Source: Moraxella sp035181385 (GTDB taxonomy: Bacteria; Pseudomonadota; Gammaproteobacteria; Pseudomonadales; Moraxellaceae). Taken from it: a stretch of 64,000 bases of DNA. The stretch spans positions 496,001 to 560,000 of the forward strand of contig NZ_JAXCJK010000001.1 in assembly GCF_035181385.1 (NCBI RefSeq), given 5' to 3'. Below are positions 9,060 through 18,699 of the stretch, one piece after another; the first letter of the stretch is position 1, and each line of letters begins with the position of its first letter. Position numbers and translations under genes: made by a program. The notes beneath the pieces are model-generated. The model was not told the origin of the DNA and ran no database searches. It worked only from the letters and a program-made list of their open reading frames with translations.

Positions 9060-10835
9060 TCAAGCGAAAAATTCCTCATCAAAAGACATGATGCTGGTTG
9101 CACCTGCTTGTGCCATATCAGCATGAGCATAGAGTTTTGGTAAACTACGCACCACGAAATAATCCGCCAATTTACAACGCTCATCATAAAATTTACCAGA
9201 TTTACCATCGCTGGCATTGACTATCAGTAGATACATATAAGCATAACACAAATAGCCAACAGCGTGCAAATAATCCACCGCCGATGCATTGATGGTATTT
9301 ACATCTGTTTTGGCAATTGCCATCAGCTCGTTAGTCAAAGAGCGAATACGAACAGTCGCTTGTTTTAGTGCTGTCTTGATGGCGTGATTGGTGGCACTAG
9401 ACTCACACGCCAAATCAATCTCATCAAGAAAGGCAAGCATCGTCTTGGCATCATTTTTTATCACCTTACGACCCAATAAGTCAAGCGACTGAATGCCATT
9501 TGTACCTTCATAAATTTGGCTGATGCGAGTATCACGGACAATCTGTTCCATACCCCATTCTTTGACATAGCCATGCCCACCAAATACCTGCTGACAATCA
9601 ATGGTTGCATCAAACGCCATATCAGTCAAGAATGCTTTAACTACAGGCGTTAATAAGGTAACTTTGGCATTGGCATGAGACTGACAAATCTCATCATTAC
9701 CAAATTTGGCGATATCCAGCTCCTTTGCCACATACATAGCAAAAGTACGAGAAGCAACACTATTAATCTTAGCATTCAATAGCATACGACGCACATCACC
9801 AAAACCGATGATGGGGTCGGCCATCTCATCGGCATTTTTAATACCATCATCATGACGACCTTGCAAGCGGTCTTTGGCATAATTACAAGCGTTTTGATAC
9901 GCCAATACACTTGCCCCCAGACCTTGCAGACCCATCGTAACACGCTCATAATTCATCATAATGAACATCGTAGCAAGCCCTGTATTTTCCGCCCCCACCA
10001 TATAACCTTTGGCATCATCAAAATTCATCACACAAGTGGCAGAGGCCTTAATACCCATCTTATGCTCAATAGACCCTGCCAAAACAGCATTTCTCTCCCC
10101 TAACGAACCATCATCATTAACCAAAAATTTTGGCACAATGAACAGCGAAATTCCTTTTGAGCCAGCAGGTGCATTTGGCGTCTTGGCAAGCACCAAATGA
10201 ATGATATTATCTGCCAAATCATGCTCACCACCTGTGATAAAAATCTTAGTGCCTGTGATATTATAAGAGCCATCATCATTGGGTGTGGCACGAGTCTTGA
10301 TGATTCCAAGGTCTGTGCCTGCGTGCGGTTCGGTCAAACACATTGTACCTGCCCATTCGCCTGTATAAAATTTAGGCAAATAGGTCGTTTTTTGCTCATC
10401 ACTGCCACCAGCAAGCAAGCAAAGGCTTGCCCCAACAGTCAGGTTAGGGTATAGGGCAAAAGACTGATTTACCGAAAACAGCATCTCCTCTGTCAGCATG
10501 GTTACCATTTTTGGCATACCCTGCCCACCAAATTCAGGCGAACCACCCAAGCCAATCCAACCCATGTCTCCATACGCATGAAACGCTTCTTTAAAGCCTG
10601 CTGGTGTTGCTACTTTGCCTTCGCCCAAATACTTAGCACCCTCATCATCACCAGACTGATTTAATGGCAACAACACCTCACGGCTAAATTTTGCCATTTC
10701 TTCTAAAATCATGTCCACTGTCTCAGTGTCCATATGCGAAAGATTGGGTGTATTTTGCCAAAAATTCGGTGCATCAAAGACTTCATTCAGCGTAAAACGC
10801 ATTTCGTCTAAGGGCGCTTGATACTTCAAACTCAT
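9060..10835 (-). CDS. acyl-CoA dehydrogenase, long DmdC-like type
   Basis: A 591-residue FAD enzyme of the long acyl-CoA dehydrogenase group that has an extra N-terminal segment and an extra C-terminal domain. It oxidises an acyl-CoA to the enoyl-CoA. Visible motifs are CLTEPHAGTDLG and TGTKIFITGGEHDL (substrate and FAD contacts), MNYERVTMGLQGLGASV, and ISQIYEGTNGIQSLDLLGRK with the catalytic Glu. The first 30 residues (MSLKYQAPLDEMRFTLNEVF) match the N-terminal module of this group. The exact substrate cannot be read from sequence. AAGGAG precedes the ATG. It is transcribed alone, convergent with pckG. Confidence 0.85.
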   Translation of the reverse strand: MSLKYQAPLDEMRFTLNEVFDAPNFWQNTPNLSHMDTETVDMILEEMAKFSREVLLPLNQSGDDEGAKYLGEGKVATPAGFKEAFHAYGDMGWIGLGGSPEFGGQGMPKMVTMLTEEMLFSVNQSFALYPNLTVGASLCLLAGGSDEQKTTYLPKFYTGEWAGTMCLTEPHAGTDLGIIKTRATPNDDGSYNITGTKIFITGGEHDLADNIIHLVLAKTPNAPAGSKGISLFIVPKFLVNDDGSLGERNAVLAGSIEHKMGIKASATCVMNFDDAKGYMVGAENTGLATMFIMMNYERVTMGLQGLGASVLAYQNACNYAKDRLQGRHDDGIKNADEMADPIIGFGDVRRMLLNAKINSVASRTFAMYVAKELDIAKFGNDEICQSHANAKVTLLTPVVKAFLTDMAFDATIDCQQVFGGHGYVKEWGMEQIVRDTRISQIYEGTNGIQSLDLLGRKVIKNDAKTMLAFLDEIDLACESSATNHAIKTALKQATVRIRSLTNELMAIAKTDVNTINASAVDYLHAVGYLCYAYMYLLIVNASDGKSGKFYDERCKLADYFVVRSLPKLYAHADMAQAGATSIMSFDEEFFA

Positions 10836-10960
10836 AATAACTCCTTTTTTGAGTAAAAACCAAACAAATATCTTGCTATATTTTACATTTTAAGACCAGT
10901 TTTATCAAAACCTTATGATCAATCATCGTACCTTAAAACACATTATCATCAAAAACCAAC

Positions 10961-11020
10961 ACTTAAAAACTATTAAAAATAGTTAAAAACAGTTAAAAAT
11001 AAAAAAAAAGATTAAAAAAC
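10961..11020. promoter_or_regulatory. phased A-tract run (probable intrinsically curved DNA)
   Basis: Six successive units of about 10 bases, mostly of the form ANTTAAAAAC or AGTTAAAAAT, place A4-A5 tracts about one helical turn apart. A-tracts in phase with the helix bend DNA and often mark promoter upstream regions or nucleoid-protein sites. The pattern is seen directly. The function is inferred. Confidence 0.5.
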
Positions 11021-11231
11021 CAATGCAACAATAAGGACGATAACATGACAATCAGCCGTCTCACTGTAAAATAAAATCGACCATCCTTGCAAGCCCTTCA
11101 AAAGACCAAGCAGTCATTTTAATTACTTGCCATCAATTTTAGCATGGCACAAGATTGGCTGAATTTGGTATTTTTGGTATTATTATTAAATGTTAAAAAT
11201 AAAGCACCCGCCCAATAATTTAGCATTTTAT

Positions 11232-11260
11232 TTGAGAAATATTCAAAATCATGCTTTAAT
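11232..11260 (+). promoter_or_regulatory. candidate promoter for truD
   Basis: TTGAGA (11232-11237) and TTTAAT (11255-11260) are separated by 17 bases. The predicted start of transcription is about 45 bases before the truD ATG. Confidence 0.4.
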
Positions 11261-11311
11261 AGCCAAAAAAATAGCCAAAATGAATCATCACACATTTTAA
11301 TCGGTCAAATT

Positions 11312-12397
11312 ATGCCAATCACAACCAAACCCACCATCATTTCTGCCACTTTTAAAGACACGCCTGCCGATTTTATCGTTACCGAAAAACTGAACCTTAA
11401 ATTTGATGAGCAAGGCGAGCATCTTTGGTTATATGTTAAAAAAACTGGCATGAATACCACTTTTGTTGCAAAGCTTTTGGCACAATGGGCAGAAGTACCC
11501 AGTCGTGATGTAGGATACTCTGGATTAAAAGATCGCCATGCCATTACCCATCAATGGTTCAGCATACGCTTACCAAAAAAGAATCAACCTGAGCAAAGTT
11601 TTGCAGATTTTATCCAAGGCAAATTACAAGATGGTGAGGAAATTGACATTTTGCAACAATTTTGGCACGGCAAAAAATTGCATCATGGCACACATGAATC
11701 AAACCACTTCATCATCACCTTAAAAGACATCGTGGGTGAAAAGTCTGCGATTAATGCACAGTTAGAACACATTGCCAAGCATGGTGTACCAAACTATTTT
11801 GGCGAACAAAGATTTGGGCATGATGGCAATAACCTCACCAAAGCCCAAATGTTTTTTGAAAAACTATTAGCCAGCTCAAAACCCTACAAACCCAGCAAAA
11901 AAGACCTAGAACGAAACAGCCTGCTCATTTCAGCAGTACGCAGTCACCTGTTTAATCAAGTCTTGACTCTTAGGGTGGCGGATAATACTTGGGATAAAGC
12001 AATATCTGGCGATGTATTTAATCTTGATGGCACAGGCTCAGTATTTACTGCCGATATTGATGATGAAATTCGTGAACGCATTGACAATCATGACATTCAC
12101 CCCACCATCACTTTATACGGCGTGGGAGAAAATAAAGCAAGTAAACGAGCACTGGATTTAGAAAATCAAGTTTTTCAAGATGAAAAAAATATGATATTCA
12201 CCAAAGGCTTGCAAAAAACAAATGTCAAAATCATGCGAAGATCCATGCGTTTGATTGTGCAGAAGCTTTCTTGGCAATGGCAAAACGACACCTTGGTAAT
12301 GTCATTTACCCTGCCAAAAGGTACTTTTGCCACCGTTGTCTTGCACACTTTATCCCAAACACTAAACAACCATAATCACACAAATATTAAGGCATAA
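11312..12397 (+). CDS. truD: tRNA pseudouridine(13) synthase TruD
   Basis: A 361-residue TruD, which makes pseudouridine at position 13 of tRNA-Glu. The family motif GYSGLKDRHAITHQWFS (near residue 70) carries the catalytic Asp, and VPNYFGEQRFGHDGNN follows near residue 165. The order of these blocks and the overall length fit TruD rather than TruA or TruB. The next gene begins immediately after the stop (TAAATGATG), implying coupled translation. Confidence 0.92.
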   Translation: MPITTKPTIISATFKDTPADFIVTEKLNLKFDEQGEHLWLYVKKTGMNTTFVAKLLAQWAEVPSRDVGYSGLKDRHAITHQWFSIRLPKKNQPEQSFADFIQGKLQDGEEIDILQQFWHGKKLHHGTHESNHFIITLKDIVGEKSAINAQLEHIAKHGVPNYFGEQRFGHDGNNLTKAQMFFEKLLASSKPYKPSKKDLERNSLLISAVRSHLFNQVLTLRVADNTWDKAISGDVFNLDGTGSVFTADIDDEIRERIDNHDIHPTITLYGVGENKASKRALDLENQVFQDEKNMIFTKGLQKTNVKIMRRSMRLIVQKLSWQWQNDTLVMSFTLPKGTFATVVLHTLSQTLNNHNHTNIKA

Positions 12398-13237
12398 ATG
12401 ATGGCACATAAAAATAAGACACACACTACTTTTGTTATGGTCATGCTTGCCATTAGCCAAAATACATACGCCACCAACATACAAAACATACAAGATGACA
12501 CACAAGCACCCACCGCCCACATACAAAGTAGCACACTCATCAACGCAAAAAACAACGAAGATGCCAACACCCTAAAAGCCCAAGCAAAAAATCCCCAATC
12601 GCCAGTTATGGATTTAGAAATAAAAACATCGCCCATCTGCTCGCCAGATGCTTTGTTGGTAGGTATTGAGCATTTTGCCTATGATGAAGTTTTTGCCGAA
12701 GACTTGGTGTGGAGTGGCTACGGTGATAAATCACATGAAAACAAACTCATTCACAAAGATGTCAAAAAACCCTTACAAGACTTAGTAAAAGCAGCAGCCA
12801 AAGACAAAGTGGCGTTATATCCAAGCTCCATCTTTCGCTCAGTAAGGGCCCAAGATGCCATCATCAAACGCAAAATCCGCCAGAAACAACCTCCTAGCAG
12901 TATTTATTTTACCTCGTCGCCTGCAGGCTTTTCTGAACATCATACTGGCTATGCGGTAGATTTTGCCCCAATTGATACTAAGTTTGCCAAAACCAAAGGT
13001 CATCAATGGCTCATGCAAAATGCTCAAAAATACGGATGGCAAAAGACCTTCACGCCAGAATTTTCTGCCAAGACTGGCGTGTCCGAAGAATCTTGGCACT
13101 GGCGTTATGTGGGTGATGAGCGTGGGCAATCATTATTCGCACCACGCACCTGCCAACCGCTAAACACAGATGATGGCACCGATAAAAAAATGAATAATAA
13201 AACAAGATATCAAGCCATCGGCTTATCGTACACCTAA
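12398..13237 (+). CDS. VanY-type D-alanyl-D-alanine carboxypeptidase (M15B), exported
   Basis: A 279-residue peptidoglycan peptidase with a probable signal peptide (hydrophobic VMVMLAI, then AISQNTYA). The M15B zinc motifs are present: SxHxxGxAxD as SEHHTGYAVD near residue 180, and SWHWRYVG near residue 232, with the substrate motif SIFRSVRAQ between the low-complexity N-terminal linker (about 25-75) and the catalytic core. It would trim the terminal D-Ala from stem peptides in the periplasm. It directly abuts truD and converges on dacB, another D-Ala-D-Ala enzyme. Confidence 0.8.
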   Translation: MMAHKNKTHTTFVMVMLAISQNTYATNIQNIQDDTQAPTAHIQSSTLINAKNNEDANTLKAQAKNPQSPVMDLEIKTSPICSPDALLVGIEHFAYDEVFAEDLVWSGYGDKSHENKLIHKDVKKPLQDLVKAAAKDKVALYPSSIFRSVRAQDAIIKRKIRQKQPPSSIYFTSSPAGFSEHHTGYAVDFAPIDTKFAKTKGHQWLMQNAQKYGWQKTFTPEFSAKTGVSEESWHWRYVGDERGQSLFAPRTCQPLNTDDGTDKKMNNKTRYQAIGLSYT

Positions 13238-13273
13238 ATGAAAAAATAGAGAAAAATCAAAGATAAAGAAAAA

Positions 13274-14818
13274 TCAGAGTGTCGCCACATAAGCAAGCAC
13301 TTCATCAAGTACAGACAATACCCTTTGGTCATGCCCTGCATTTGGTGCATTGACCATAACCACCAAAACATACCACCTGCCACGACTGTCCATGATATAG
13401 CCTGCCATGCTTTTAACATCATTTAGTGTACCTGTCTTAATATAAGCCCGCCCAATCGCAGGATGATTAAAATTTCTTTTAATCAAGCTTGCCATCGTGC
13501 CAGATTTTCCTGCTATTGGCAAGGAAGTCTTAAATACTTCAAAATTTGGCTGTCTGTACGCAAAAGCAAGCAATTCTGCCATTGCCATTGGAGTAATCTG
13601 ACAATCTCGGCATAGTCCAGACGCACGACTCATCATAGGTGATGCACTTGTCAAATGGTCTTGCCACCATTGGTTGATAAAACCAAATGCCTTAGGGTAA
13701 TCGCTTGCTGATACATTAGGTAGGGATAATGGCAATGATAACGCCATTTGTTCGGTCATGACATTATTAGAATATTGGTTAATCAGATAAATCTGCTCAG
13801 CCAATGGCTTAGATGGGTAGATCAGCCAAGGCAGCGCCATGCCTACGGCTTGTTGTTTGTTTGCCAGCCCAACCATGCCCGAAAAATTATTGTCCAGCTT
13901 TTGCCATTCGCCCTGCACCGCCTTTACTGCAAGTGTATCAGCATCATTAAAGGTCAGCCAATAAGAGCGACGACCACAGACAGCATTTGTGCCATTAAGC
14001 ACAACCAGTCTGGCATCTGTCAAATGAAAATCAGCATCAGACAGACAGCTTTTTTTATTCGTCAAAATTTGGTTCGGTGAATCAAAATCCGCTAATGTCG
14101 GCATGACCTGCACCATAGCACTTTGATTGTCCACTGGCAAAACATCCACTTCCAATGTACCAAAATTCACCAAAAAAGCATTTGGTGCAGCATTGTAGGC
14201 ACGCACCCCCTGCCCATCAAAAGCATTGATGTCAAATTTAACATGATTAAATGCCAAATTATCAATCATGATATTGCCACGAATATGGCGAATGCCTTGT
14301 GCCTGCACCTGTTGCAACATAGCACGCAGACGCTCATGCGTCATTGCAGGGTCACCAGTGCCTTGAATGACCAAATCGCCATACAGTATGCCATTGACAA
14401 TCACTCCTTTTGGATAGACACGCGTTACCCAGCGGTGGTTTTCACCCCAAGTGTGCAAAGCGATAAAAGTTGTGATAAGTTTTTGGGTAGATGCAGGTAT
14501 GCGTGGCTGGTCAGCTCGGTGGCGAATGATGGGATTGTGGCGTAAATTGGCATTAGATGGATTAACACGACTTGGTGTTTGATTGATTTGGCTGTTTTGT
14601 GCTGATGGTACGGCGGTTAAAGGCTCAACCCAAAGACTGATCTTGTCATCATCCAATCCTGCAATCACCATTTTATCACGAATGGCCTGAGGCAGGGCAT
14701 CACCTGCATTACCTGCCATCAAAACAGGAGTATCTGTCGCACTTGCCATCTGAATACAGACAGACTCAGACATCATTAGGCTGCCAAGCAATAGACAAAA
14801 CCAAGCTGACAGTCTCAT
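13274..14818 (-). CDS. dacB: D-alanyl-D-alanine carboxypeptidase/endopeptidase (PBP4 type, S13)
   Basis: A low-molecular-weight penicillin-binding protein of 514 residues when started at the ATG at 14818. The frame also allows a TTG at 14857, but the ATG gives a proper signal peptide (MRLSAWFCLLLGSLMMS...ASA). All three active-site motifs are present: STQK, then SNN (QYSNNVMTE) and KTG (YIKTGTLNDVKSMAGY). The large gap between the first two motifs (about 230 residues) is the class C insertion typical of DacB. It cleaves peptidoglycan cross-links and terminal D-Ala in the periplasm. Confidence 0.9.
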   Translation of the reverse strand: MRLSAWFCLLLGSLMMSESVCIQMASATDTPVLMAGNAGDALPQAIRDKMVIAGLDDDKISLWVEPLTAVPSAQNSQINQTPSRVNPSNANLRHNPIIRHRADQPRIPASTQKLITTFIALHTWGENHRWVTRVYPKGVIVNGILYGDLVIQGTGDPAMTHERLRAMLQQVQAQGIRHIRGNIMIDNLAFNHVKFDINAFDGQGVRAYNAAPNAFLVNFGTLEVDVLPVDNQSAMVQVMPTLADFDSPNQILTNKKSCLSDADFHLTDARLVVLNGTNAVCGRRSYWLTFNDADTLAVKAVQGEWQKLDNNFSGMVGLANKQQAVGMALPWLIYPSKPLAEQIYLINQYSNNVMTEQMALSLPLSLPNVSASDYPKAFGFINQWWQDHLTSASPMMSRASGLCRDCQITPMAMAELLAFAYRQPNFEVFKTSLPIAGKSGTMASLIKRNFNHPAIGRAYIKTGTLNDVKSMAGYIMDSRGRWYVLVVMVNAPNAGHDQRVLSVLDEVLAYVATL

Positions 14819-14881
14819 TGTTTTAGCATTTTTCACACAAACACCAACCCAAGCCAAACTCGTGCATCAAGCAAAAAAATA

Positions 14882-15169
14882 TCAAGCAAAATAGCGATCC
14901 AAACCCTCTTGAATGCCTGAACTGATCACACCTTTTAAAGGCTTTGCCAAAAATGCCAAATCCGCTTCAAAAATAACTTTATCTGCATCTAAAAATGCAC
15001 GCCCATCTACACCTGATGTATTAACGGTGGCAGTGTCGGTATCCACACCCTCATGATAGACAGCATTCACACCAAATTGCATTTTAGCTTCTTCTAACCA
15101 TTTTTTCGCCTGACTCCGAGCTGTTTGTAGGTCAAGATTATGGCGTTTTTCAATACGAATGTCTGGCAT
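14882..15169 (-). CDS. polyhydroxyalkanoic acid system family protein
   Basis: A 95-residue protein starting MPDIRIEKRHNLDLQTARSQ and ending in a GISSGIQEGLDRYF-like tail, resembling the small PHA-granule-region family (PF09650-like). Members are small alpha/beta proteins of unknown mechanism, named after genes near PHA synthase. No phaC, phaR or phasin gene is in this window, so a link to PHA storage is only by family. It lies between dcd and dacB on the same strand, 63 bases before the dacB ATG. Confidence 0.68.
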   Translation of the reverse strand: MPDIRIEKRHNLDLQTARSQAKKWLEEAKMQFGVNAVYHEGVDTDTATVNTSGVDGRAFLDADKVIFEADLAFLAKPLKGVISSGIQEGLDRYFA

Positions 15170-15316
15170 GATAATTCCTAAAAAATTTCAAAATAAATGC
15201 TTGGCTAAATAAAATAAGCAGCTTAGGCAAAAAAAAGATCATGTTTATTTTATCAAACAAGCTTTTTAAAATATCAAGCTTTTTATATAAATCAATAAAC
15301 ACAGATGAAAGTTTGA

Positions 15317-15892
15317 TTAAGTTTTTGGTAGGGTAACCCCTGTTTGACCCTGATATTTTCCACCACGGTCTTTATAGGATATTTCACAGACATCATCTGC
15401 ATCACTTTGAAAAAACAGCATCTGTGCCACACCCTCGCCTGCATAAATGCGTGCTGGCAAGTTGGTGGTATTGCTAAATTCCAAAGTTACATGACCCTCC
15501 CACTCAGGTTCAAGTGGCGTAACATTGACGATGATCCCACAGCGTGCATAAGTGGATTTTCCAAGACAGATGGTTAGGACATCACGAGGAATCTTAAAGT
15601 ATTCTACCGTGCGAGCCAACGCAAATGAGTTTGGCGGAATGATGCACTCATCGCCTACCACATCAATAAAACTGCGTTCATCAAAATTCTTTGGGTCCAC
15701 AATGGCAGAATGCACATTGGTAAATACCTTAAATTCATTGGCACAGCGTACATCATAACCATAGCTTGATGTACCAAAACTAACAATTTTGTCGCCTTTG
15801 TCATTATGGCGGATTTGATTTGGCTCAAATGGTGCAATCATTTCACATTCGCTGGCCATTTTACGAATCCAACGGTCTGATTTGATGGACAT
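15317..15892 (-). CDS. dcd: dCTP deaminase
   Basis: A 191-residue dCTP deaminase that makes dUTP for thymidylate synthesis. Conserved blocks are IKSDRWIRKMA at the start, SYGYDVRCANEFKVF, FALARTVEYFKIP, GKSTYARCGIIVNVTPLEPEWEGHVTLEFSNTT with the catalytic Glu, and GEGVAQMLFF. The frame extends eight codons upstream to 15916, but the ATG at 15892 is preceded by AGGAAAAATT and gives the family's MSIKSDRWI start. Confidence 0.94.
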   Translation of the reverse strand: MSIKSDRWIRKMASECEMIAPFEPNQIRHNDKGDKIVSFGTSSYGYDVRCANEFKVFTNVHSAIVDPKNFDERSFIDVVGDECIIPPNSFALARTVEYFKIPRDVLTICLGKSTYARCGIIVNVTPLEPEWEGHVTLEFSNTTNLPARIYAGEGVAQMLFFQSDADDVCEISYKDRGGKYQGQTGVTLPKT

Positions 15893-15977
15893 AATTTTTC
15901 CTAAAATTTTGTTCAAGTTTAATGATTTATCATTATAAATGATAACACCGATTTAAGCAATTCACGAGATTTTGAGC

Positions 15978-17159
15978 TCAAAAAATCCGCCCATCATGAC
16001 GCACTTTGGCATATTGCTTAATATGAGTTTCAATATTTTTAGCAATGTCATCATAAATGTGTGCAATTTTTGTATCAATATCAGTTGGCGTGCCGTTATC
16101 CATCTGCTCACGAATTTGAATATCAATGGGAAGTTGTCCCAATAGTGGCACACCATACATCTTTGCCATATTTTTACCACCATCTGCACCAAAAATATGA
16201 TCAATATGTCCACATTGAGTGCATATATGCAGTGCCATATTCTCCACAATACCAAGCAATGGAATGTGCACTTTTTGAAACATCTCCACACCTTTTTTGG
16301 CATCAAGCAAAGCAATGTGCTGTGGTGTGGTAACAATCACCGCTCCTGTTACAGGTATACGCTGGGCAAGTGTCAGCGTAATATCACCCGTCCCTGGTGG
16401 CATATCAATAATGAGATAGTCAAGATTTGGCCAATTGGTCTGATGATACATTTGCATGAGTGCCCCAGTCGCTTTCACGCCACGCCACGCAATCGGTGTA
16501 CTATCACTGTCAATCAGACTACCAATTGATAGCATTGCAATGCCATTTGCATCAATTGGGATAAATTGATCATTCTCAATCTCAGGTCGCACACCCACTT
16601 TTCCTAGCATATCTGGTATAGATGGGCCATAGATATCAGCATCTAAAATACCTACCTTATTGCCCATTTTTTGCAGGGCAAGAGCGACATTTACAGTAGT
16701 GGTAGATTTGCCCACACCACCCTTACCCGATGCCACAGCAATGATATGACGAATGCGTGGGTGCGGTGCAATATCCGATTGTTTAGAATGAGACTTGGGC
16801 AGTTCTTCTTTATTATCTGCATTGTTTGTATTGTCTGCATTGTTTACTGGGATAAAAGTCTGAGCTGATGGCTTTGATAAAGTTTTTGTTGTAGGTGCAA
16901 CGCTTTGTGTCATGACAACATTCAGATTTACCTCTTTAATACCCAGTATGTGCAGTTTGGTACGCAAGGCATGGTAAATGTTCTCAAGCTGTTTGCGGTC
17001 GGTGTCTTTGGTGATTTTCAAGGACAAATTCACCACATCATCTACCAACTCAATGCTTGTTAAGTACTCAACCAACGGCTTATCACACAAGCAAAATTCA
17101 CTCAACGCATCAGCGATTTGTGCCTGCGTGAGTTTCTTTTTTTTAAATAATTTAAACAT
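15978..17159 (-). CDS. apbC: iron-sulfur cluster carrier protein ApbC (Mrp family)
   Basis: A 393-residue P-loop NTPase of the Mrp/NBP35 family that carries and transfers [Fe-S] clusters. An N-terminal MIP18-like domain (about 1-95) and a variable linker rich in T, N and D (about 105-145) precede the deviant Walker A motif GKGGVGKSTT. The pair CTQC in HICTQCGH (near residue 310) would bind the bridging cluster. MPPGTGDITLTLAQ is the switch region. It is upstream of dcd on the same strand and 65 bases downstream of nnrS. Confidence 0.92.
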   Translation of the reverse strand: MFKLFKKKKLTQAQIADALSEFCLCDKPLVEYLTSIELVDDVVNLSLKITKDTDRKQLENIYHALRTKLHILGIKEVNLNVVMTQSVAPTTKTLSKPSAQTFIPVNNADNTNNADNKEELPKSHSKQSDIAPHPRIRHIIAVASGKGGVGKSTTTVNVALALQKMGNKVGILDADIYGPSIPDMLGKVGVRPEIENDQFIPIDANGIAMLSIGSLIDSDSTPIAWRGVKATGALMQMYHQTNWPNLDYLIIDMPPGTGDITLTLAQRIPVTGAVIVTTPQHIALLDAKKGVEMFQKVHIPLLGIVENMALHICTQCGHIDHIFGADGGKNMAKMYGVPLLGQLPIDIQIREQMDNGTPTDIDTKIAHIYDDIAKNIETHIKQYAKVRHDGRIF

Positions 17160-17224
17160 TGTTATCGCCCAAAGCTACCAATTTGTTCATTTGTTGATCA
17201 ACTGTTTGACCAACTTTTATTTTA

Positions 17225-18472
17225 TCAACCAAATAGTTTGTCTGTGCGTGGTTTTGACAAAATCTTTGCATAAGACACACAAAACAATCCAAAAGCGATT
17301 ATCCATACCACCTGAGAAACCAAAATCCATAGCATATAATCACCACCAAACATCGGCATAAACACCCGACACGCCCCCGAGACAATCATCAGAACAAACA
17401 TCAAACCAACCGCCTTAGGTGGTGTGTGAATGTTTCTTGCTGTATGCCCCAAAGACACCCTCGCCATCATCGCAATTGTCATCAACCCCACACCAAACAA
17501 TGCCAGACCATGCAAACCAAGTGAATGTAGATTCAAATTGTCATCAACAAAAGGCGATATGACAAAAATCAATAATCCTGCCGTCATGCCACCAAAAGCA
17601 ATGACAAGCGACCATAAAAGTGGCTTATGCCAAATACCATGATGATACCAGTTTTTTAGTCTTAGGGTGTTAGCAACAAAGCAAATCAAGGCAAAAATAC
17701 TGGCAATTTTTGGCCAGTCTAAAAATAAATCCGCCACCATAAAAAGCACCAAGCCAAGCAGATTGGCACGGTCAAGCAAAACAGAATTTCTTTGCTCAAC
17801 CTTCAATCCATTCGGCTTGCCATATGTATCCACACTGACACCCTTAGCGATAAAAAATGACAACACACGGCGTGCAATGGTGAACACCACACCAATGATG
17901 ACATATAACCCTGCATGGAGTGAAAGTTGCTGAGTGGTCAAATGATTGGTAAGTACGCCCCAATAAAAAGCGATGTTTGCAAACATCAGCAGAACAAGTT
18001 TTAATACAATACCAAGCTGGTTTTTTTGTCTTGCCAGCCATACCGCCTTGATGACCCAAAAGCTGGTCAAAGCCCAAAATAAAACATCAAATACAAACGC
18101 CCCAAAGATGATTGCCATACTTGGTGTTGCGTGTAAACCAAGCCACAAAAGACGAGCCATCACCCAAGGAGAAAAAATCCAAAATAATCGCCAACCATAA
18201 GGCATGGGCTGATTTGTCCAAGTTTTTACCGCTGTCAATAAAAATCCTGCAATCACAGCAAGTGAATAGCCAAACACCATCTCATGACCATGCCAATAAA
18301 ATGGATCTAATTCACCTTTAAAAGAAACAAAGCCTTGTAAAATCAGAAGCCAAAGCAACATACTTACCACAGCAAACATCGCCGACCCCATAAAAAAGAT
18401 ACGAAAGCCTAGATTTAAAATGGGGTGCGGAGAGCTGGGTCGCTTGGTAACATGATCAATGTCAATCAGCAT
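17225..18472 (-). CDS. nnrS: NnrS family membrane protein
   Basis: A 415-residue polytopic inner-membrane protein with about twelve hydrophobic segments. It starts with a short polar region followed by PILNLGFRIFFMGSAMFAVVSML, and contains DPFYWHGHEMVFGYSLAVIAGFLLTA, the hallmark of NnrS with conserved His that could bind haem or copper. The C-terminal MARVSLGHTARNI is also typical. NnrS proteins protect against nitric-oxide-derived stress and accompany denitrification genes elsewhere. No nitrite or NO reductase gene is seen here. Confidence 0.82.
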   Translation of the reverse strand: MLIDIDHVTKRPSSPHPILNLGFRIFFMGSAMFAVVSMLLWLLILQGFVSFKGELDPFYWHGHEMVFGYSLAVIAGFLLTAVKTWTNQPMPYGWRLFWIFSPWVMARLLWLGLHATPSMAIIFGAFVFDVLFWALTSFWVIKAVWLARQKNQLGIVLKLVLLMFANIAFYWGVLTNHLTTQQLSLHAGLYVIIGVVFTIARRVLSFFIAKGVSVDTYGKPNGLKVEQRNSVLLDRANLLGLVLFMVADLFLDWPKIASIFALICFVANTLRLKNWYHHGIWHKPLLWSLVIAFGGMTAGLLIFVISPFVDDNLNLHSLGLHGLALFGVGLMTIAMMARVSLGHTARNIHTPPKAVGLMFVLMIVSGACRVFMPMFGGDYMLWILVSQVVWIIAFGLFCVSYAKILSKPRTDKLFG

Positions 18473-18634
18473 GATTGTCTTATCTTAAATGATTTTGGTG
18501 AATTTTATCAGATTGATGATTATGATACGCCCATTTTTATGTTTTTTCAAAGCCTTTATTTTTTAAATATTTTAGCTTTTAATTCATCTTAAGTCTAAAA
18601 ACCGATAAAACTCATGGCGAATGTTAGTAAATTT

Positions 18635-18643
18635 TGCTACAAT
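18635..18643 (+). promoter_or_regulatory. extended -10 promoter for queA
   Basis: TGCTACAAT fits an extended -10 element. If used, transcription starts near 18650. This places the upstream in-frame start at 18634 outside the transcript and supports the ATG at 18700 as the real start. Confidence 0.4.
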
Positions 18644-18699
18644 GCTCCGCCAATACCATTGCCATCAATACAGCATCAATCAACCAAATCTTGCAACTC

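Larger units (their letters stand above)
10836..11311. other. 476-base divergent intergenic region
   Basis: It separates the leftward acyl-CoA dehydrogenase from truD and must hold both promoters. It contains a run of phased A-tracts (10961-11020, listed separately) and a candidate truD promoter. Short frames here, such as nine codons at 11045, are not convincing. Confidence 0.6.

Noticed and set aside
11045..11074. Nine-codon frame behind AAGGACGATAAC upstream of truD
   Set aside because: It has a ribosome-binding-site-like sequence but is too short to judge, with no similarity or context to support a leader peptide.
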